From Propionibacterium sp. (GTDB taxonomy: Bacteria > Actinomycetota > Actinomycetes > Actinomycetales > Actinomycetaceae): a stretch of DNA of 5,730 nucleotides. This document shows, in pieces, positions 4,165 to 5,730 of the stretch. Positions within the stretch are counted from its first letter, which is position 1. Each line of letters starts with the position of its first letter. The notes beneath the pieces are model-generated. The model ran no database searches. It saw only the letters and a program-made list of their open reading frames with translations, and was not told the origin of the DNA. The position numbers and the translations under genes were made by a program. The stretch spans positions 1-5,730 of the forward strand of contig JAKECL010000156.1 of the NCBI GenBank assembly GCA_030460725.1. Direction: 5' to 3'.

Positions 4165-5730
4165 TCACGGGCTGTGGCCGGCACCGGCTGGGTCCGGACC
4201 CTGTCTCGGACCACCTGCACGTGCCGACGCGGATGGCAGGACGATGCGGATGAGCTGGCCGGAGATCGCCAGGACACCGCTGCAGGGGCCCCACCGGAAT
4301 GCTCGGAGCGCCTGCGATGCCTGCCGGGAGTCAGCAGCCAGCACCCCCAGCAGCTCCGGGCCGGGGTCCAGTGCGAGGACAGTGTTTCCGCGCAGGGCTG
4401 CCACCTGGGCCCACCGGGAGGGCGGGAGCACCGTGACACGGGTGCCATCGGGAAGGGTCACGTCGGACCCGGTTCCATGCGCAGCCGCCGCCTCGCGACG
4501 CACTCCGGTGTCGCGGACGCCGCCCTGTGCCTGTTGGCGTGCACCGTCGGGGTGCCCATCCCCACCCCCTGGCCGTCCTGGGGCGTCCGGCAGGGTTGCG
4601 CCCTCGTGGTGGCCTGCGCCCGCCACGTGCCCGGGTGCGCGCGGATTCCCTGCATGTGCTCGTCCCAACAGCTCCAGGCGGGCGAGGGCGGGGCCGGGAT
4701 CGTGTGCGACGACCACCCAGTCCTGGTCCGCGATGACCTCGAGAGGCTCCAGCCCCGCTCCGGCCCATGCCAGCGCCCAGTCCGGGAGTCGCTCGTCCGG
4801 GCAGGGCTCCGCGCGGACCGACCAGGTCCTGCCATCGCCCGACAGCCGCCGCAGCGCGGTCGTTCCTCCCTTTGCTCCGCCGGTCGCTGGTTGCTCGACG
4901 GAGCGGTGGTGCGTGGTGGCGGGTGCGGAGCCGGGTGTGGTGGCAGGTGTGGTGGCGGGTGCGGAGGCGACCTCGTCCCCGCTGGGTACTCCCTGCGACG
5001 GGGCCTCCAGGGGAACCTGACAGCGCAGAGGTCCCGCGCCGTGCTCGTGGAAGCCAAGGGCGAGCAGGCGGCCCGGCAGGTGGGAGGTGGGTGCGGTGCT
5101 GGGCAGTCCGGCCCTCAGCGCGTCTTCGACGGTGGTGAGTTGGATGAGTCGGTGGGGCAGACGGGCCGGCGCACCGACCGTTCCCGGCGCGAGGTCGCTG
5201 CGCTGCAGGACGACGACCACCAGCCCAGCTCGATCCGCTCCCGCCAGCAGACGGGCCCACCATGAGCGCCCGCTGCCGGGCCCGAGCCCCCGGTCCAGGG
5301 ACTCAACCATCAAGGGGGGGTCAGTGAGGGCCAGCACTGCGGGGCCGTGGGCGAGGAAGCCCTCCATGAGCACCGCCACGCCACCCGGATCCACGGGAGG
5401 TATCCAGGTCGAAGCGTCCGCAGAGCGCTCGCGTGCGGAGGAACAGACATGCAGCGGGAGGTGCCGGGTGGAGGCGATGCGGGAGGCAATGGCCAGGGTC
5501 GTTGCCTCAAGCTGGGGGAGGAGGTGGCTGGGGCCCTCCACACTGATCGACCCGCAGCGCCATGCCAGCGGAGAGTCCCCGTTCCCCCCGATGCGGTCCG
5601 CGAGCGCGAGGGAAACCGGGGTGGGCTCCCCCGAGGCGGGCTCCCCCGAGGTGGGGTCCTCACCTTCCGCGGGATCCGCGTGAGGGCGACCGGCGGCCAC
5701 CGGGTCCGCGGTCGGAATGTCCAGCGCGGG
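4165..5730 (-). CDS. C-terminal part of an FtsK/SpoIIIE-like ATPase, 5' end cut by window edge
   Basis: The frame is open to the right edge and gives 521 residues. The GTG at 5700 has no ribosome-binding site, so the gene very likely starts outside the window. The first 210 or so residues have the layout of the last, degenerate ATPase module of FtsK/SpoIIIE or EssC/EccC-like proteins: a lead-in (VSLALADRIGG...SPLAW), a site where Walker A would be expected that reads EGPSHLLPQLEAT, a Walker-B-like strand (GPAVLALTDPP), then VVVLQRSDL, LPHRLIQLTTVEDALRAGLP and LPGRLLALGF. These last motifs mirror the usual 'loss of LG-P, PGRG' end of such domains. A Pro/Thr/Ala linker follows, then an unassigned C-terminal region with WALAWAGAGLEPLEVIADQDWVV in two parts and a final domain-like stretch (VTLPDGTRVTVLPPSRWAQ). 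ATP hydrolysis by this module looks impossible without Walker A. Substrate and partner are unknown. It could instead be an FHA-FtsK fusion protein. The family call is by pattern only. Confidence 0.6.
   Translation of the reverse strand, partial: PALDIPTADPVAAGRPHADPAEGEDPTSGEPASGEPTPVSLALADRIGGNGDSPLAWRCGSISVEGPSHLLPQLEATTLAIASRIASTRHLPLHVCSSARERSADASTWIPPVDPGGVAVLMEGFLAHGPAVLALTDPPLMVESLDRGLGPGSGRSWWARLLAGADRAGLVVVVLQRSDLAPGTVGAPARLPHRLIQLTTVEDALRAGLPSTAPTSHLPGRLLALGFHEHGAGPLRCQVPLEAPSQGVPSGDEVASAPATTPATTPGSAPATTHHRSVEQPATGGAKGGTTALRRLSGDGRTWSVRAEPCPDERLPDWALAWAGAGLEPLEVIADQDWVVVAHDPGPALARLELLGRAHAGNPRAPGHVAGAGHHEGATLPDAPGRPGGGDGHPDGARQQAQGGVRDTGVRREAAAAHGTGSDVTLPDGTRVTVLPPSRWAQVAALRGNTVLALDPGPELLGVLAADSRQASQALRAFRWGPCSGVLAISGQLIRIVLPSASARAGGPRQGPDPAGAGHSP
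4913..4965. repeat. Imperfect tandem repeat coding a Pro/Thr/Ala linker
   Basis: GTGGTGGCGGGTGCGGA appears at 4913-4929 and again at 4949-4965, with a diverged copy (GTGTGGTGGCAGGT) between them. On the coding minus strand it specifies an ATTPATTPGSAPATT-type linker between the ATPase-like module and the C-terminal region of the FtsK-like protein. Such repeats often vary in copy number between strains. Confidence 0.7.
5623..5652. repeat. 15-bp in-frame tandem repeat
   Basis: GGGCTCCCCCGAGG plus one base (C, then T) occurs head to tail at 5623-5637 and 5638-5652, with a partial third unit after it. It encodes the repeated pentapeptide (T/A)SGEP near the left end of the visible FtsK-like protein, probably a flexible linker between modules. 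Because the unit is a multiple of three, copy changes would keep the frame. Confidence 0.75.

Noticed and set aside
3860..4448. Several 80-200 residue open frames in and around the whiB1 upstream region
   Set aside because: They run in all directions with Arg/Pro/Ser-rich composition, lack start signals and cross the terminator-like hairpin and tandem repeat, so I treat the region as non-coding.
3976..5265. 429-residue plus-strand open frame opposite the FtsK-like gene
   Set aside because: Low-complexity Gly/Arg/Ser composition with no recognisable domain. The minus-strand frame shows family motifs and is also open to the window edge.

Overview
The window is high-GC (around 70%) and most third codon positions are G or C. 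It carries an orthologue pair, WhiB1 and PdtaS, that is typical of Actinobacteria (Actinomycetota). I read it as a chromosomal core segment of an actinobacterium. The genus cannot be fixed from sequence alone. I see no RNA genes, mobile elements, CRISPR arrays or prophage signs.

Layout from left to right. A leftward (minus-strand) cluster covers positions 1842 to 1. It holds a DUF2505-family protein, an OsmC/Ohr-family protein with its two conserved cysteines, and a conserved actinobacterial EcsC-like protein that runs off the left edge. The last two genes are only 4 nt apart and probably translationally coupled. A divergent intergenic region (about 1843-2046) contains two short hairpin-forming repeats and a -10-like hexamer. 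It separates this cluster from the rightward pdtaS gene (2047-3501), a cytosolic GAF-PAS-HisKA_2-HATPase sensor kinase. pdtaS converges on whiB1 (3845-3597), with a strong bidirectional terminator-like hairpin between them. About 320 non-coding bases follow, holding the whiB1 leader, a short tandem repeat and a terminator-like hairpin. The rest of the window (4165-5730) is the C-terminal part of a large minus-strand protein that looks like an FtsK/SpoIIIE-type ATPase whose last module has lost its Walker A motif. Its N-terminal part lies off the right edge.

How the genes may work together: WhiB1 is an essential Fe-S protein that reacts with nitric oxide in mycobacteria. PdtaS signals to the ANTAR-type RNA-binding regulator PdtaR, which is not in this window. 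OsmC proteins detoxify organic hydroperoxides. The grouping is compatible with a redox or nitrosative-stress neighbourhood, but only proximity supports that. The most noticeable regulatory signal is that osmC and pdtaS both begin with an ATG six bases after a -10-like hexamer and lack a clear Shine-Dalgarno, which suggests leaderless mRNAs. I did not find a clearly new biological system. Most of the window is ordinary core genome.
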